63,056 bases of DNA, from contig CAISWQ010000074.1 in assembly GCA_903889245.1 (NCBI GenBank), positions 1 to 63,056 of the forward strand. The letters are read 5' to 3'. Each line of letters starts with the position of its first letter. The stretch's first letter is position 1. The DNA is from an uncultured Lentisphaerota bacterium. GTDB taxonomy: Bacteria; Verrucomicrobiota; Kiritimatiellia; CAIQIC01. Below the pieces are notes generated by a model. That model saw nothing but the letters and a program-made list of their open reading frames with translations, had not been told where the DNA came from and did not search any database. A program made the position numbers and the translations under genes. Shown piece by piece: positions 8,172 through 15,807 of this stretch.

Positions 8172-9980
8172 ATGATGCGGACACATTGTTGCGGCGAACT
8201 ACGGAAGAGCCACGTCGGCGCGCGCGTGAAGCTGTGCGGCTGGGCGAATACGGTGCGCGACCACGGCGGCGTCATCTTCATTGACCTGCGCGACCGCTAC
8301 GGCCTGACGCAGGTACTGTTCGATCCCTCCGACAACAAGGCGGCGTGGGACGTGGCGCAGGGCATCCGCGGCGAGAACGTCATCCAGATCGAGGGCCACG
8401 TCACGGCGCGGCCGGCGGACATGGTGAACGCGAAGCTGGCGACGGGCGAGATCGAGATCCGCGCCGACCAGATCAAGCTTTTCAACCGCGCACAGACGCC
8501 GCCGTTCCCGCTCGACGACGAGGATGCGGAGAAGGTCAGCGAGGAACTGCGCCTGACCTATCGCTACCTGGACCTGCGCCGCGCCTCGATGCAGCGCAAC
8601 CTGATCCAGCGGCACAAGATCATCAACGCGGTCCGCAACTACCTCGACGGCGAAAATTTCTTGGAGATCGAGACGCCGATCCTGACGAAGAGCACGCCGG
8701 AGGGCGCGCGCGACTACCTCGTGCCCAGCCGCGTCAATCCGGGCATGTTCTACGCGCTGCCACAGGCGCCGCAGCAGTACAAGCAACTGCTGATGATGTC
8801 GGGCCTGGACCGCTACTTCCAGATCGCACGGTGCTTCCGCGACGAGGACCTGCGCGCCGACCGTCAGCCGGAGTTCACGCAGATTGACGTGGAGATGAGC
8901 TTCCTGACGCAGGAGGACATCTTCAAGCTGATTGATGGGATGCTCGCGCGTATCATGCGCGTCGCCGGCCACGGCGAAATCACCACGCCGATCGCGCGGA
9001 TGAAATACGACGACGCGATGAACCGGTTCGGCAGCGACAAGCCCGACCTGCGGTTCGGCATGGAGATGGTGGACCTCTCCGAGGTGTTCAAGGCGACGGG
9101 GTTCAAGGTGTTCGCCAACGTGCTCGCGGGCGGCGGCGTGGTCAAGGCGCTCAACGCCAAGGGTCTCGCGGGCATCTCGCTCGGCCAGGCCGATGAGTGG
9201 ACGAAGATCGCGAAGGAAGCCGGGCTCGGCGGGCTCGCGCATATCCGCATCCAGGCCGACGGCACGTGGAAGTCGCCCATCACGAAGTTCTTCTCCGATG
9301 CCGAAAAGGCCGCGCTCGTCGAGAAGCTGAAGCTCGAAAACGGCGATTTGATTTTGTTCGCCGCCGATAAACCCGGCGTGGCCAATCCCGCGCTCGGCCG
9401 TCTGCGCCTGCTCGCCGGCGCGGCCGCGGGCGTGATTGACCGGAACAAGTTCACGTTCACCTGGGTCACCGACTTCCCGCTGTTCGAGCGCAACGACGAG
9501 GGGCAGTTGCAGTCCATGCACCATCCGTTCACCTCGCCGCACGTCGAGGACATGGAATTGCTGGAGAGCGATCCGCTCAAGATTCGCGCGCAGGCCTACG
9601 ACATCGTGCTCAACGGCACCGAGCTCGGCGGCGGCAGCATCCGGATTCACAGTCCCGAATACCAGGCGCGCATCTTCCGGGCGCTGGGCATCGAGGAGCG
9701 CGAGATCGAGGACCGCTTCGGCCACCTGATCCGCGCGCTCGGCTATGGCACACCGCCGCACGGTGGCATCGCGCTCGGCGTGGACCGGCTCGTCATGCTG
9801 ATGGTCGGCGAAAACTCGATCCGCGATGTGATCGCGTTCCCGAAGACGCAGAAGGCGATGGACCTGATGATGAACGCGCCGGCGCACGTGGACGCCAAGC
9901 AACTGCGCGACGTTTATCTGCAGGTCTCCATCCCGGAGGCGAAGCCGGCCGAGCCCAAGGCTCCGGCGGCAACGGCTTGA
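8172..9980 (+). CDS. aspS: aspartyl-tRNA synthetase
   Basis: Class II synthetase that charges tRNA-Asp (possibly also tRNA-Asn). The 602-residue protein has an N-terminal OB-fold anticodon domain (LCGWANTVRDHGG), motif 2 FQIARCFRDEDLRADRQPEF, the bacterial GAD insertion domain, and C-terminal motif 3 GIALGVDRLVMLM. Start ATG at 8172 gives MMRTHCC; ATG at 8175 is an equal alternative. The frame is open for another 150 bp upstream, but that is translated palindrome repeat and lacks homology-like content. Length is normal for bacterial AspRS. Confidence 0.96.
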   Translation: MMRTHCCGELRKSHVGARVKLCGWANTVRDHGGVIFIDLRDRYGLTQVLFDPSDNKAAWDVAQGIRGENVIQIEGHVTARPADMVNAKLATGEIEIRADQIKLFNRAQTPPFPLDDEDAEKVSEELRLTYRYLDLRRASMQRNLIQRHKIINAVRNYLDGENFLEIETPILTKSTPEGARDYLVPSRVNPGMFYALPQAPQQYKQLLMMSGLDRYFQIARCFRDEDLRADRQPEFTQIDVEMSFLTQEDIFKLIDGMLARIMRVAGHGEITTPIARMKYDDAMNRFGSDKPDLRFGMEMVDLSEVFKATGFKVFANVLAGGGVVKALNAKGLAGISLGQADEWTKIAKEAGLGGLAHIRIQADGTWKSPITKFFSDAEKAALVEKLKLENGDLILFAADKPGVANPALGRLRLLAGAAAGVIDRNKFTFTWVTDFPLFERNDEGQLQSMHHPFTSPHVEDMELLESDPLKIRAQAYDIVLNGTELGGGSIRIHSPEYQARIFRALGIEEREIEDRFGHLIRALGYGTPPHGGIALGVDRLVMLMVGENSIRDVIAFPKTQKAMDLMMNAPAHVDAKQLRDVYLQVSIPEAKPAEPKAPAATA

Positions 9981-10052
9981 GGCCTGGACTGCCGCGCATG
10001 GTTTCACGCTAAAGCGGAGCCCGTTGCGTTTTGTGCGTGAGGCTGTGGTCTT

Positions 10053-11111
10053 ATGATGAATGTTGAGTCAGTCCTTTCGGCCTTGGTTTTCTGCGCCGCT
10101 GGTACGGGGCTGTTCTTCTATTTCATCAACCGCTTTGTGCTTACGCAGCGCGATTATCCGATCAAAGCGCCGCTGCTGTTGCTGGCTTTCGCGCTGCTCT
10201 ATGGCGGTGGCCTCTGGTGGGGCTGGCGCGTCGGTTTTGCGCCGTCGTTCTGGGGGGCACTCGTCTTGCTGGCGGTCATGATGGTGAGCGAGGGGCGGCG
10301 ATTATCTCTGCGCCGCCGCATGGCCGGCACGCCGCCGGTCTGGCAGGAGAACGTCGCGGAGCATCTACGCAAGCCTTTCACCACGACGACGCTCGCCCTT
10401 CGTCATTATGAAATCCGGTTGCCCGCGTGGCGCGGCCCGCGCCTGCGTATCGCGCACGTCACCGACTTCCACGTCAACGGCATGTTGCCGGACGCGCACT
10501 ACCGCCTCGTCATGGAGCGCGTGCAGCAGGCGGAGCCAGACTTGATTTTCTATACCGGGGATTTTCTGAGCGATGAGACCAGCTATGCCGAACGCCTGCC
10601 CGTGCTGCTCGGCGCTGTGCGCGGCAAGCTGGGTTCGTTCGCGGTTCTGGGCAATCACGACTACTGGTCGGACCCGGCGCGTGTGACGGCGGTGCTCAAG
10701 CAGGCCGGCGTCCAGACCTTGGAAAATGGTTTCCAAGCCCTGGAAGCCGGCGGTGCGCGGTTCATGCTCTGGGGCTGCGAGGACCCGTGGGGGCCGACGC
10801 GTTGGTCGGCGCCGCCCCCGGCCGATGGCCTCGTGCTCGCGTTGAGCCACACCGGCGACAACATCTACCGCCTCGCCCGCGCCGGCGCGCACGCGGTTTT
10901 TTCCGGGCACTATCACGCCGGCCAGTGGCGGCTGCCGGGTGTCGGGCCGCTGCTGGTGCCCTCGCGCTTCGGGCGGCGGTTCGATCACGGCCACTTCGTC
11001 GTGCAGGGCGCGCACCTGTTCGTCAGCGCCGGCATCGGCATCACGCGGATCCCCTTCCGCATCTATTGCCGGCCGGACGTCCTCATCGTGGATATTTTCC
11101 CGGCGAGTTGA
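10053..11111 (+). CDS. membrane-anchored metallophosphoesterase
   Basis: The 352-residue protein has about three N-terminal hydrophobic segments (residues 7-28, 38-60, 65-82) followed by a calcineurin-like phosphoesterase domain. Metal-ligand motifs are in order: TDFHVN, YTGDF, LGNHDYW, SHTGD and GHYHAGQ. This layout matches YkuE-type or TMEM62-type membrane phosphoesterases; in YkuE-like proteins lipid A or UDP-sugar-lipid substrates are known, but the substrate here cannot be told. Two palindrome units (10711-10745) are translated in frame as QTLENGFQALEAGG, between the GNHD motif and the next strand. The domain therefore carries a repeat-derived loop. Confidence 0.88.
   Translation: MMNVESVLSALVFCAAGTGLFFYFINRFVLTQRDYPIKAPLLLLAFALLYGGGLWWGWRVGFAPSFWGALVLLAVMMVSEGRRLSLRRRMAGTPPVWQENVAEHLRKPFTTTTLALRHYEIRLPAWRGPRLRIAHVTDFHVNGMLPDAHYRLVMERVQQAEPDLIFYTGDFLSDETSYAERLPVLLGAVRGKLGSFAVLGNHDYWSDPARVTAVLKQAGVQTLENGFQALEAGGARFMLWGCEDPWGPTRWSAPPPADGLVLALSHTGDNIYRLARAGAHAVFSGHYHAGQWRLPGVGPLLVPSRFGRRFDHGHFVVQGAHLFVSAGIGITRIPFRIYCRPDVLIVDIFPAS
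10711..10745. repeat. palindrome pair inside the phosphoesterase gene
   Basis: Two units, TCCAGACCTTGGAA and TTCCAAGCCCTGGAA, are centred at 10717 and 10738. The 21-bp step is two helical turns instead of the usual three. They are translated in frame as TLENGFQALE. Both keep only one perfect arm, as expected if the copy is being modified under protein-level selection. Confidence 0.75.
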
Positions 11112-11166
11112 ACAAAAGCCAACCAAGGGAACGAAGAACCTTCGTTGTCTTCGTTTCCTTTTGTTC
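11110..11166. terminator. 9-bp-word hairpin between convergent genes, possible bidirectional terminator
   Basis: Left arm 11110-11136 reads as three 9-bp words (GAACAAAAG, CCAACCAAG, GGAACGAAG). Right arm 11140-11166 is its inverted counterpart (CTTCGTTGT, CTTCGTTTC, CTTTTGTTC), with 22 of 27 positions pairing. It fills the 58-bp gap between the phosphoesterase stop (11111) and the convergent ABC ATPase stop (11170). A long stem here could end transcription from both sides, although there is no classical U-tract. Confidence 0.6.
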
Positions 11167-11169
11167 AAA

Positions 11170-11844
11170 TCAGGAACCTATTCGACCATCTACCAAGCGC
11201 AGATGGCGCGAGCAATGGCGCAGCAGCGCCTCGTTGTGCGTCACCAGCAGGATCGTGGTGCCGCGCCGGTTGAGTTCGCGGAGGCAGTCCATCACGCCCT
11301 CGGCCGCGGCGCGGTCGAGGTTGCCCGTGGGCTCATCGGCGGCGAGCAGGCGCGGCGGCAGCGCGATGGCGCGGGCGAGCGCGACTCTCTGCATCTCGCC
11401 ACCGGAGAGCAGCCGCGCCTTGTGTTGCAGCCGGTCGCGCAGCCCGACCATCTCCAGCGCGGCGACGGCGCTGGCCCGCGCCGCGCCGCGCGCGCGTGAC
11501 GCGTAGCGGAAGCGGAAGAGCACGTTCGCGAGCACGCTGCGGTGCGGCAGCAGGCAGAACTTTTGGAAGACCATACCGATCTTTTCTGCGCGCCGCGCGG
11601 CGAGCGCGCGCTCGGAAAGCTGCGCGACGTTCTCGCCCTCGAGCCAGACCTCGCCGCTGGTCGGCGGCTCCAGCAGCGCCGCGATGTGTAGCAGCGTGGA
11701 CTTGCCGGAACCGGAGGGCCCGGTGATGGCGACGAACTCGCCCGCCGCCAGTTCCAGCGCAACATCCTTCAGCGCCTCCACCGCGCCGCCTGGCGCCGCG
11801 AAGCGCTTGCTCACTCCCGCAAGTTGAAGAACGGACGCGTTCAT
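11170..11844 (-). CDS. ABC transporter ATP-binding protein (LolD/MacB type)
   Basis: ATPase of an ABC system of the type that works with FtsX-like permeases (LolCDE or MacB families). The 224-residue sequence has Walker A GPSGSGKST, Q-loop VFQKFCLLPHR, signature LSGGEMQR, Walker B LLAADEPTGNLD and the switch His in LLVTHNEAL. It is the third gene after tolC- and hlyD-like genes on the same strand, so the set looks like a tripartite exporter. No permease gene is in this cluster: the next gene downstream is on the opposite strand. The permease must be elsewhere, or this ATPase serves another partner. Confidence 0.93.
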   Translation of the reverse strand: MNASVLQLAGVSKRFAAPGGAVEALKDVALELAAGEFVAITGPSGSGKSTLLHIAALLEPPTSGEVWLEGENVAQLSERALAARRAEKIGMVFQKFCLLPHRSVLANVLFRFRYASRARGAARASAVAALEMVGLRDRLQHKARLLSGGEMQRVALARAIALPPRLLAADEPTGNLDRAAAEGVMDCLRELNRRGTTILLVTHNEALLRHCSRHLRLVDGRIGS

Positions 11845-11855
11845 GGCAGCGAATT

Positions 11856-11924
11856 AACCGCCAAGACGCCAAGAGTGCCAAGTTCAGCAGGCGCTTGCTT
11901 GGCGTCCTTGGCGTCTTGGCGGTT
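11856..11924. repeat. perfect-arm GCCAAGAC-word inverted repeat
   Basis: Arms of 27 bp at 11856-11882 (AACCGCCAAGACGCCAAGAG...) and 11898-11924 (...GGCGTCTTGGCGGTT) pair at about 25 of 27 positions around a 15-bp loop. The words repeat every 8-9 bp. The element lies between the stop of the HlyD-like gene and the start of the ABC ATPase, on the transcribed strand, so it would form a strong intercistronic hairpin. Read on the minus strand it is open and would encode LNRQDAKDAK followed by LGTLGVLAV, much like a signal peptide. Confidence 0.88.
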
Positions 11925-11929
11925 CAAGA

Positions 11930-13174
11930 TCATTCGTCCACCACGATCTGCTCGCCGGGCTGGAGGCCGGAGAGAACCTCGAACTGCCGGTCGTCGGCCC
12001 AACCGAGCTTGACCGCGCGCGGCTCCGTGGCCGCGGCGCGCCGCACGAGCACGGTGGCCGCTCCGTTCTGCCAGCGCACGGCCGCGCGCGGCAGGAGCAG
12101 CGCCCGCGGGTTTTCGTAGGCGAGGATGTGCGCGGTCACGGAGAGCCCGGAACGCAGCCGCGGGTCCACCGCCTGCAACGCGCTGACCACGTGGAAGTAC
12201 TTTTGCCACGCCGGTTTCTCGGCGACGACCTGCGCGGTCGCACCGACCGACTCGACCGTGCCGGTCAGCGTGAGATCGTGGAAAGCGACCGGCACGACTT
12301 GCGCGGTGGCGCCGGCGCTGATGCGGCCGAGCTCGGCTTCGGGCACGTAGCAATGGACGACGAGGCTGCTCATATCCGGGATGACCATGAACGGCATGTT
12401 CATGAAGACGCTATCGCCGACGCGCACGACGCGGAACTCGTTGCCGATATAGGTCGGCAGATAGCCGAGCACGCCCGCGGCGGGCGCGGTGATCGTGCAG
12501 GCCGCCAGTTCCTGCCGGGCCAAGCTCAATTCGCGCTCGGCAGCGGCGAGCTTGGCGCGCGCCTGTTCGAGGCCGAGCGGCTGGAGATAGTCGCGCGAGA
12601 GCTTGAGCTGCTGCTGGACCTGCTTCGTCTTCGCTACAGCCTGCGCCAGCTTGCCCTCCTGCTGCCGGATTTCCTGCGCGGTGACGAGGTCGTCCTTCAG
12701 CAGCGCGCGGCTGTCATCGAGGAACTGCCGCTCCTCGGCCTCCTTCGCCTGTGCCTCGGCCAACTGGCGGTCGAGCTCGCCGAGCTTCAGCGGCCACTCG
12801 GCATTTTGTTGGCTCTCGAATTCCGATTTCGCGGCGGCATGGGAACCTTCGAGCTTCACGATCTCGCGCTCGATGCGCGTGGGATCGAGGCGCGCGAGTA
12901 CCGCGCCCTGCTGGACGCGCAGGCCCTCCGGCGCCAGCTCGACCAGCGTCGCCTGTCCGCCGAGCCGCGACATGATCATGTGGACGCGCCGCGACTCCAG
13001 CTTGCCGCCGTAGCTGGCCCAGACGCGCAGCGGGCCGTTGGTCGGCGTTACCGTGGCTGGCGCCGGAGCCTCGCGTTGGCCACACCCGGGGAAAAGCGAA
13101 ACCGCCAGGACGCCAAGGAAGAGCGCAACTCTGCCCGGTCCGTTCGTGGCGATCTGGGTGTCTGGGCGGTTCAT
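11930..13174 (-). CDS. HlyD/MacA-family periplasmic adaptor lipoprotein
   Basis: Membrane-fusion protein that links an inner-membrane exporter to TolC. The 414-residue protein has a lipoprotein signal (ALFLGVLAVSLFPGC, Cys near residue 33), a barrel-sandwich half (QQGAVLARLDP), a long alpha-hairpin of heptad-rich sequence (about residues 90-210), and the second lipoyl half plus beta-barrel (ACTITAPAAGVLGYL, then PGEQIVVDE). ATG at 13174 overlaps the stop of the upstream tolC gene by ATGA. The signal peptide is encoded by a word-like repeat (13100-13171). The ABC ATPase follows after 85 bp. Confidence 0.92.
   Translation of the reverse strand: MNRPDTQIATNGPGRVALFLGVLAVSLFPGCGQREAPAPATVTPTNGPLRVWASYGGKLESRRVHMIMSRLGGQATLVELAPEGLRVQQGAVLARLDPTRIEREIVKLEGSHAAAKSEFESQQNAEWPLKLGELDRQLAEAQAKEAEERQFLDDSRALLKDDLVTAQEIRQQEGKLAQAVAKTKQVQQQLKLSRDYLQPLGLEQARAKLAAAERELSLARQELAACTITAPAAGVLGYLPTYIGNEFRVVRVGDSVFMNMPFMVIPDMSSLVVHCYVPEAELGRISAGATAQVVPVAFHDLTLTGTVESVGATAQVVAEKPAWQKYFHVVSALQAVDPRLRSGLSVTAHILAYENPRALLLPRAAVRWQNGAATVLVRRAAATEPRAVKLGWADDRQFEVLSGLQPGEQIVVDE
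13100..13171. repeat. GCCAAGAC-word element forming a signal-peptide coding region
   Basis: A diverged relative of the 11856-11924 element: left arm AACCGCCAGGACGCCAAG (13100-13117), right arm CTGGGTGTCTGGGCGGTT (13154-13171), pairing at 14 of 18 positions. It coincides with the first ~25 codons of the HlyD-like gene: the right arm encodes NRPDTQ and the left arm encodes LGVLAV, the hydrophobic core of the signal peptide. Confidence 0.7.
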
Positions 13175-14685
13175 TTCATTTCCGGTTTCAGTTCCGCGGG
13201 CTGCTCGAGCAGCGTGCCCAGCAGGCGGCGGAGCTTGTAGCCGGCGAGGGCGGCCTCGGTCTGCGCCGCGAGCCACGCGGTCTCCGCCTGCTGGAACTGC
13301 TGCTCGGCATCGGTCACGGCAAAGTTATCGCCCCGGCCCATTTCAAACAAGCGCCGCGCGAGCCGCAGCCGCGCTTCCGCGACGCTGCGGTTGCGCTGGG
13401 CCTGCCCGACCTCGGCGGCGGCGCGCGCCTGCTCCAGCAGTTGCTGCCGTACCTGCCGCTCGATCAGGCGGCGCGCGGTCTCGATATCGGCCAGCGCGGT
13501 GCGCTCATCGAGCTGCGCCTGCCGGTAGGCGATGCGCTCCCGTCCCGTGCCGATTTCGCCATCGGCCTGCAAGCCGATGGACCAGTTGTTCTGGTCGAAG
13601 CTGCTGGCGCTGGAGAGCGTCGCGCCCTCGCCGTAGCGCTCGTAGGTGGCCACCAGTTTCAGGTCGGGCAGCAGCATGTGCCGCGCGATGCGCAGGCCGC
13701 GCTCGACATCGCGGTGGTCCTGCTGCACCTGCGCCAGGTCGAGCCGGTTCGCGAGCGCGGTGGCCACCGCCCGTTCGACGGCTTGCGTTTCCACTGCGAG
13801 CATCGGCGGCGGCGCAAGCTGCAAGGTGAACTGCGGCGCGAGGCCGAGCAGCTCCGTCAAATCCAGCCGCAGCGCGGCGGCGCGCTCGGCGACGGTGCGC
13901 GCGCGTGTCGCGGCGTCGCCGCGCTGCGACTCGACGCGCAGCGCGTCCACCTTCGTCGCGCGGCCCTGCTGGACGCGCGCCTGCGTCAGGCGGGCGAGCT
14001 TATCGAGCCGCGCCAGCGCCGCCTGTTCGACTGCGGTCTGCGCCTCGACGCGGCTGATCTCGGCGTAGGTCTGGATCACCTGCAAGGCGACATCGCTCTT
14101 CTTCAGCTCCAGGCTGCGGAGCGTGGTCTTGATGCGGCTGGAGGCGCGTTCGAGGCCCTCGCGGTTGACGAGTTGGCCGGCGTAGCGCAGCAGCGGCTGG
14201 GAGAGCGTGACGTGGACGCTGTCGCGCGCGGCAAAGTCGCTATCGGGGATGTCCGACTTGGTCAGCGCGCCGCCGATTTCGAGCTGCGTGCCCCATTCGG
14301 TTTTCTTCAGCAGGTCCACGCCGAACTGGCGCGTCTGGATGCCGGCGGTGGCGCTGGCACCGGCGTTGGGGCGGGCGCGGATGGAGAACTCGGTCTCGGC
14401 GTCGGCGCGGCCGAGCAGGGCGGACTCGTGCGTGGCGGCAAGCTTGGCGAGGTCGCGGTTTTGCAGGAGCGCGAGCTGCACCGCGCCCTGCAAGGAGAGC
14501 GCGAGCGGCGCGTTGGTCTCGGCGGCGGCGGGAAAAGTTCCAAGGATGGGAACGAGCAGGGGCAGGATTTTCCAAGCCTTGGAAAAAAGCGGCGCGCACG
14601 TTCCAAGCCTTGGAAAAAACCGGGCAGCTTTTTCCAAGGCTTGGAAAACCGCGCGCCGACCGTGTGCTGAAGCGAGGCGGACCAT
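13171..14685 (-). CDS. TolC-family outer-membrane channel with repeat-derived N-terminus
   Basis: Outer-membrane exit duct for the adjacent adaptor/ATPase system. The 504-residue product has two OEP repeats of long amphipathic helices (e.g. LEQARAAAEVGQAQRNRSV) as in TolC, and ends soon after LEQPAELKPEMK. The mature part begins near residue 56 (ETNAPLALSLQ). Everything before it, about residues 12-55, is translated from four palindrome units. The only hydrophobic core available for export, ILPLLVPILGTFPAAA, is part of that segment. ATG at 14685 is the first start; no ATG or GTG occurs between the repeats and the mature domain. A TATAGT box at 14700-14705 could be a -10 element. The TGA overlaps the adaptor's ATG. 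Confidence 0.9.
   Translation of the reverse strand: MVRLASAHGRRAVFQALEKAARFFPRLGTCAPLFSKAWKILPLLVPILGTFPAAAETNAPLALSLQGAVQLALLQNRDLAKLAATHESALLGRADAETEFSIRARPNAGASATAGIQTRQFGVDLLKKTEWGTQLEIGGALTKSDIPDSDFAARDSVHVTLSQPLLRYAGQLVNREGLERASSRIKTTLRSLELKKSDVALQVIQTYAEISRVEAQTAVEQAALARLDKLARLTQARVQQGRATKVDALRVESQRGDAATRARTVAERAAALRLDLTELLGLAPQFTLQLAPPPMLAVETQAVERAVATALANRLDLAQVQQDHRDVERGLRIARHMLLPDLKLVATYERYGEGATLSSASSFDQNNWSIGLQADGEIGTGRERIAYRQAQLDERTALADIETARRLIERQVRQQLLEQARAAAEVGQAQRNRSVAEARLRLARRLFEMGRGDNFAVTDAEQQFQQAETAWLAAQTEAALAGYKLRRLLGTLLEQPAELKPEMK
14538..14646. repeat. palindrome cluster 4, inside the tolC-like coding sequence
   Basis: Four units centred at 14545, 14577, 14608 and 14639 (steps 32, 31, 31). 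The last three have perfect TTCCAAGSCTTGGAA cores; the first is TTCCAAGGATGGGAA. Because 31 and 32 are not multiples of three, successive units are read in different frames as FQALEK, FPRLGT, FSKAWK and PILGTF. No stop arises in any of them. Confidence 0.92.
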
Positions 14686-14745
14686 GCTGTTGCCGGCAAA
14701 CTATAGCCCGCGCCGGAAGCGGCGAACAAGGGCAAAGCGGGCGCA

Positions 14746-15807
14746 TCAAGGGTCGGGCGGTTTTTCCGAGCCGATTGCCAGGAAGAGCGGGAAGCGGCGC
14801 ACCACGCCCGGCGGGACGCGCACGAGGACATCCAGGCGGGCGGCCTCGCGCACGGTCAGGGCGGTTGGCGTCACGCGGATTTCGCCGCGGTTTGCGGCGG
14901 TGGGCTGCCAGGTGGCGCGAAAGGCGGAGTTGGTGCTGGCGAGGCCTTCGATGTGTGCGCCGGGATAGAGGAGTGTGACTTGAGTGGTCTTGGTGACCGG
15001 TTGCGCTCCCAGCTGCCAGACGGCGAACGCCGGCTCCAGGCGGATGACTTCGGGAATCTGCACGTCCAGTTGCAGGCGCACCTGCGGCTCGCAGGGATCA
15101 TCGGTCTGCACGAGCACATATTTGCTCTGCTGGCCGGTGCGCATGCCGAAGTCGAAGCGCACCGAGACCACGCCGCCATGGTGTGGCGGCGCGTTGGTGC
15201 GGTCGGTCGTACCACGGATGCAGGCGCAGGCGGAAGTGATGGCGCGGATGTTCACCGTGCGTTCGCTGCGGTTCAGGAAAGCGAAGTCGGCGATGAGCCG
15301 GTCATCGGCGGCGGTGGCTTGGAAGGAACGCACCCGCGTGGACCACTGCAACGCGGCCAAGGCGGCGTTGGTCATGGAGAGCACGCGTGCGATTTCCTGC
15401 TGGAGGGCGGGCAGGAGGTCGGTCGTGTAGGCCGGCAATTTGCGCTGAATGGCGCGGGCTTCGGGGCGGGCATTGAACTCCGCCAGCGCACTGATTTCGG
15501 CCGCCGTGAAATGCTTGACGAGGGCATCCAAGGTGGCTTGTTCGATGGTCGCCCGCCGGACTTCCCGGTGCAGGAAAGTTATCAACTCCGCGCGGTGTTC
15601 TGGCGCTCTCTGCAAAGCCAGTTGCCGGGCCGCCTCATCCATGGTTTCCACCCATGGAACCGTGGCCGCATACCGTTTCGCGGCTGCCCGCCGATTTTCC
15701 GGGGAGTCTGGGCAGGAGGCGTCGCTGTGGCGCTGGCAACCACTGGTCAGTCCGAAACCGAGCAGCAGGGTGCAGACGCAGCAACGGATGAGGCGGAGAA
15801 GCTTCAC
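14746..15807 (-). CDS. DUF1573-type lipoprotein with an N-terminal DUF2059-like region
   Basis: The 353-residue protein has a lipoprotein signal ending LTSGC, so it is probably anchored in the outer or inner membrane facing the periplasm. The N-terminal half contains FTAAEISALAEFNARPEAR, which resembles the helical DUF2059 motif. The second half is an Ig-like DUF1573 domain: FLNRSERTVNIRAITSACAC with the usual cysteines, then beta-strand-rich sequence. Function is unknown; DUF1573 domains are common in Bacteroidota and PVC envelope proteins. The start is GTG at 15807, overlapping the TGA of the upstream calcium-repeat gene (GTGA), which indicates translational coupling. Confidence 0.75.
   Translation of the reverse strand: MKLLRLIRCCVCTLLLGFGLTSGCQRHSDASCPDSPENRRAAAKRYAATVPWVETMDEAARQLALQRAPEHRAELITFLHREVRRATIEQATLDALVKHFTAAEISALAEFNARPEARAIQRKLPAYTTDLLPALQQEIARVLSMTNAALAALQWSTRVRSFQATAADDRLIADFAFLNRSERTVNIRAITSACACIRGTTDRTNAPPHHGGVVSVRFDFGMRTGQQSKYVLVQTDDPCEPQVRLQLDVQIPEVIRLEPAFAVWQLGAQPVTKTTQVTLLYPGAHIEGLASTNSAFRATWQPTAANRGEIRVTPTALTVREAARLDVLVRVPPGVVRRFPLFLAIGSEKPPDP

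Noticed and set aside
14538-14646. CRISPR-like appearance of repeated units with 16-17 bp spacers
   Set aside because: The repeat is 15 bp and palindromic, spacers are far too short, clusters have at most four units, lie inside coding sequence, and no cas genes are present.
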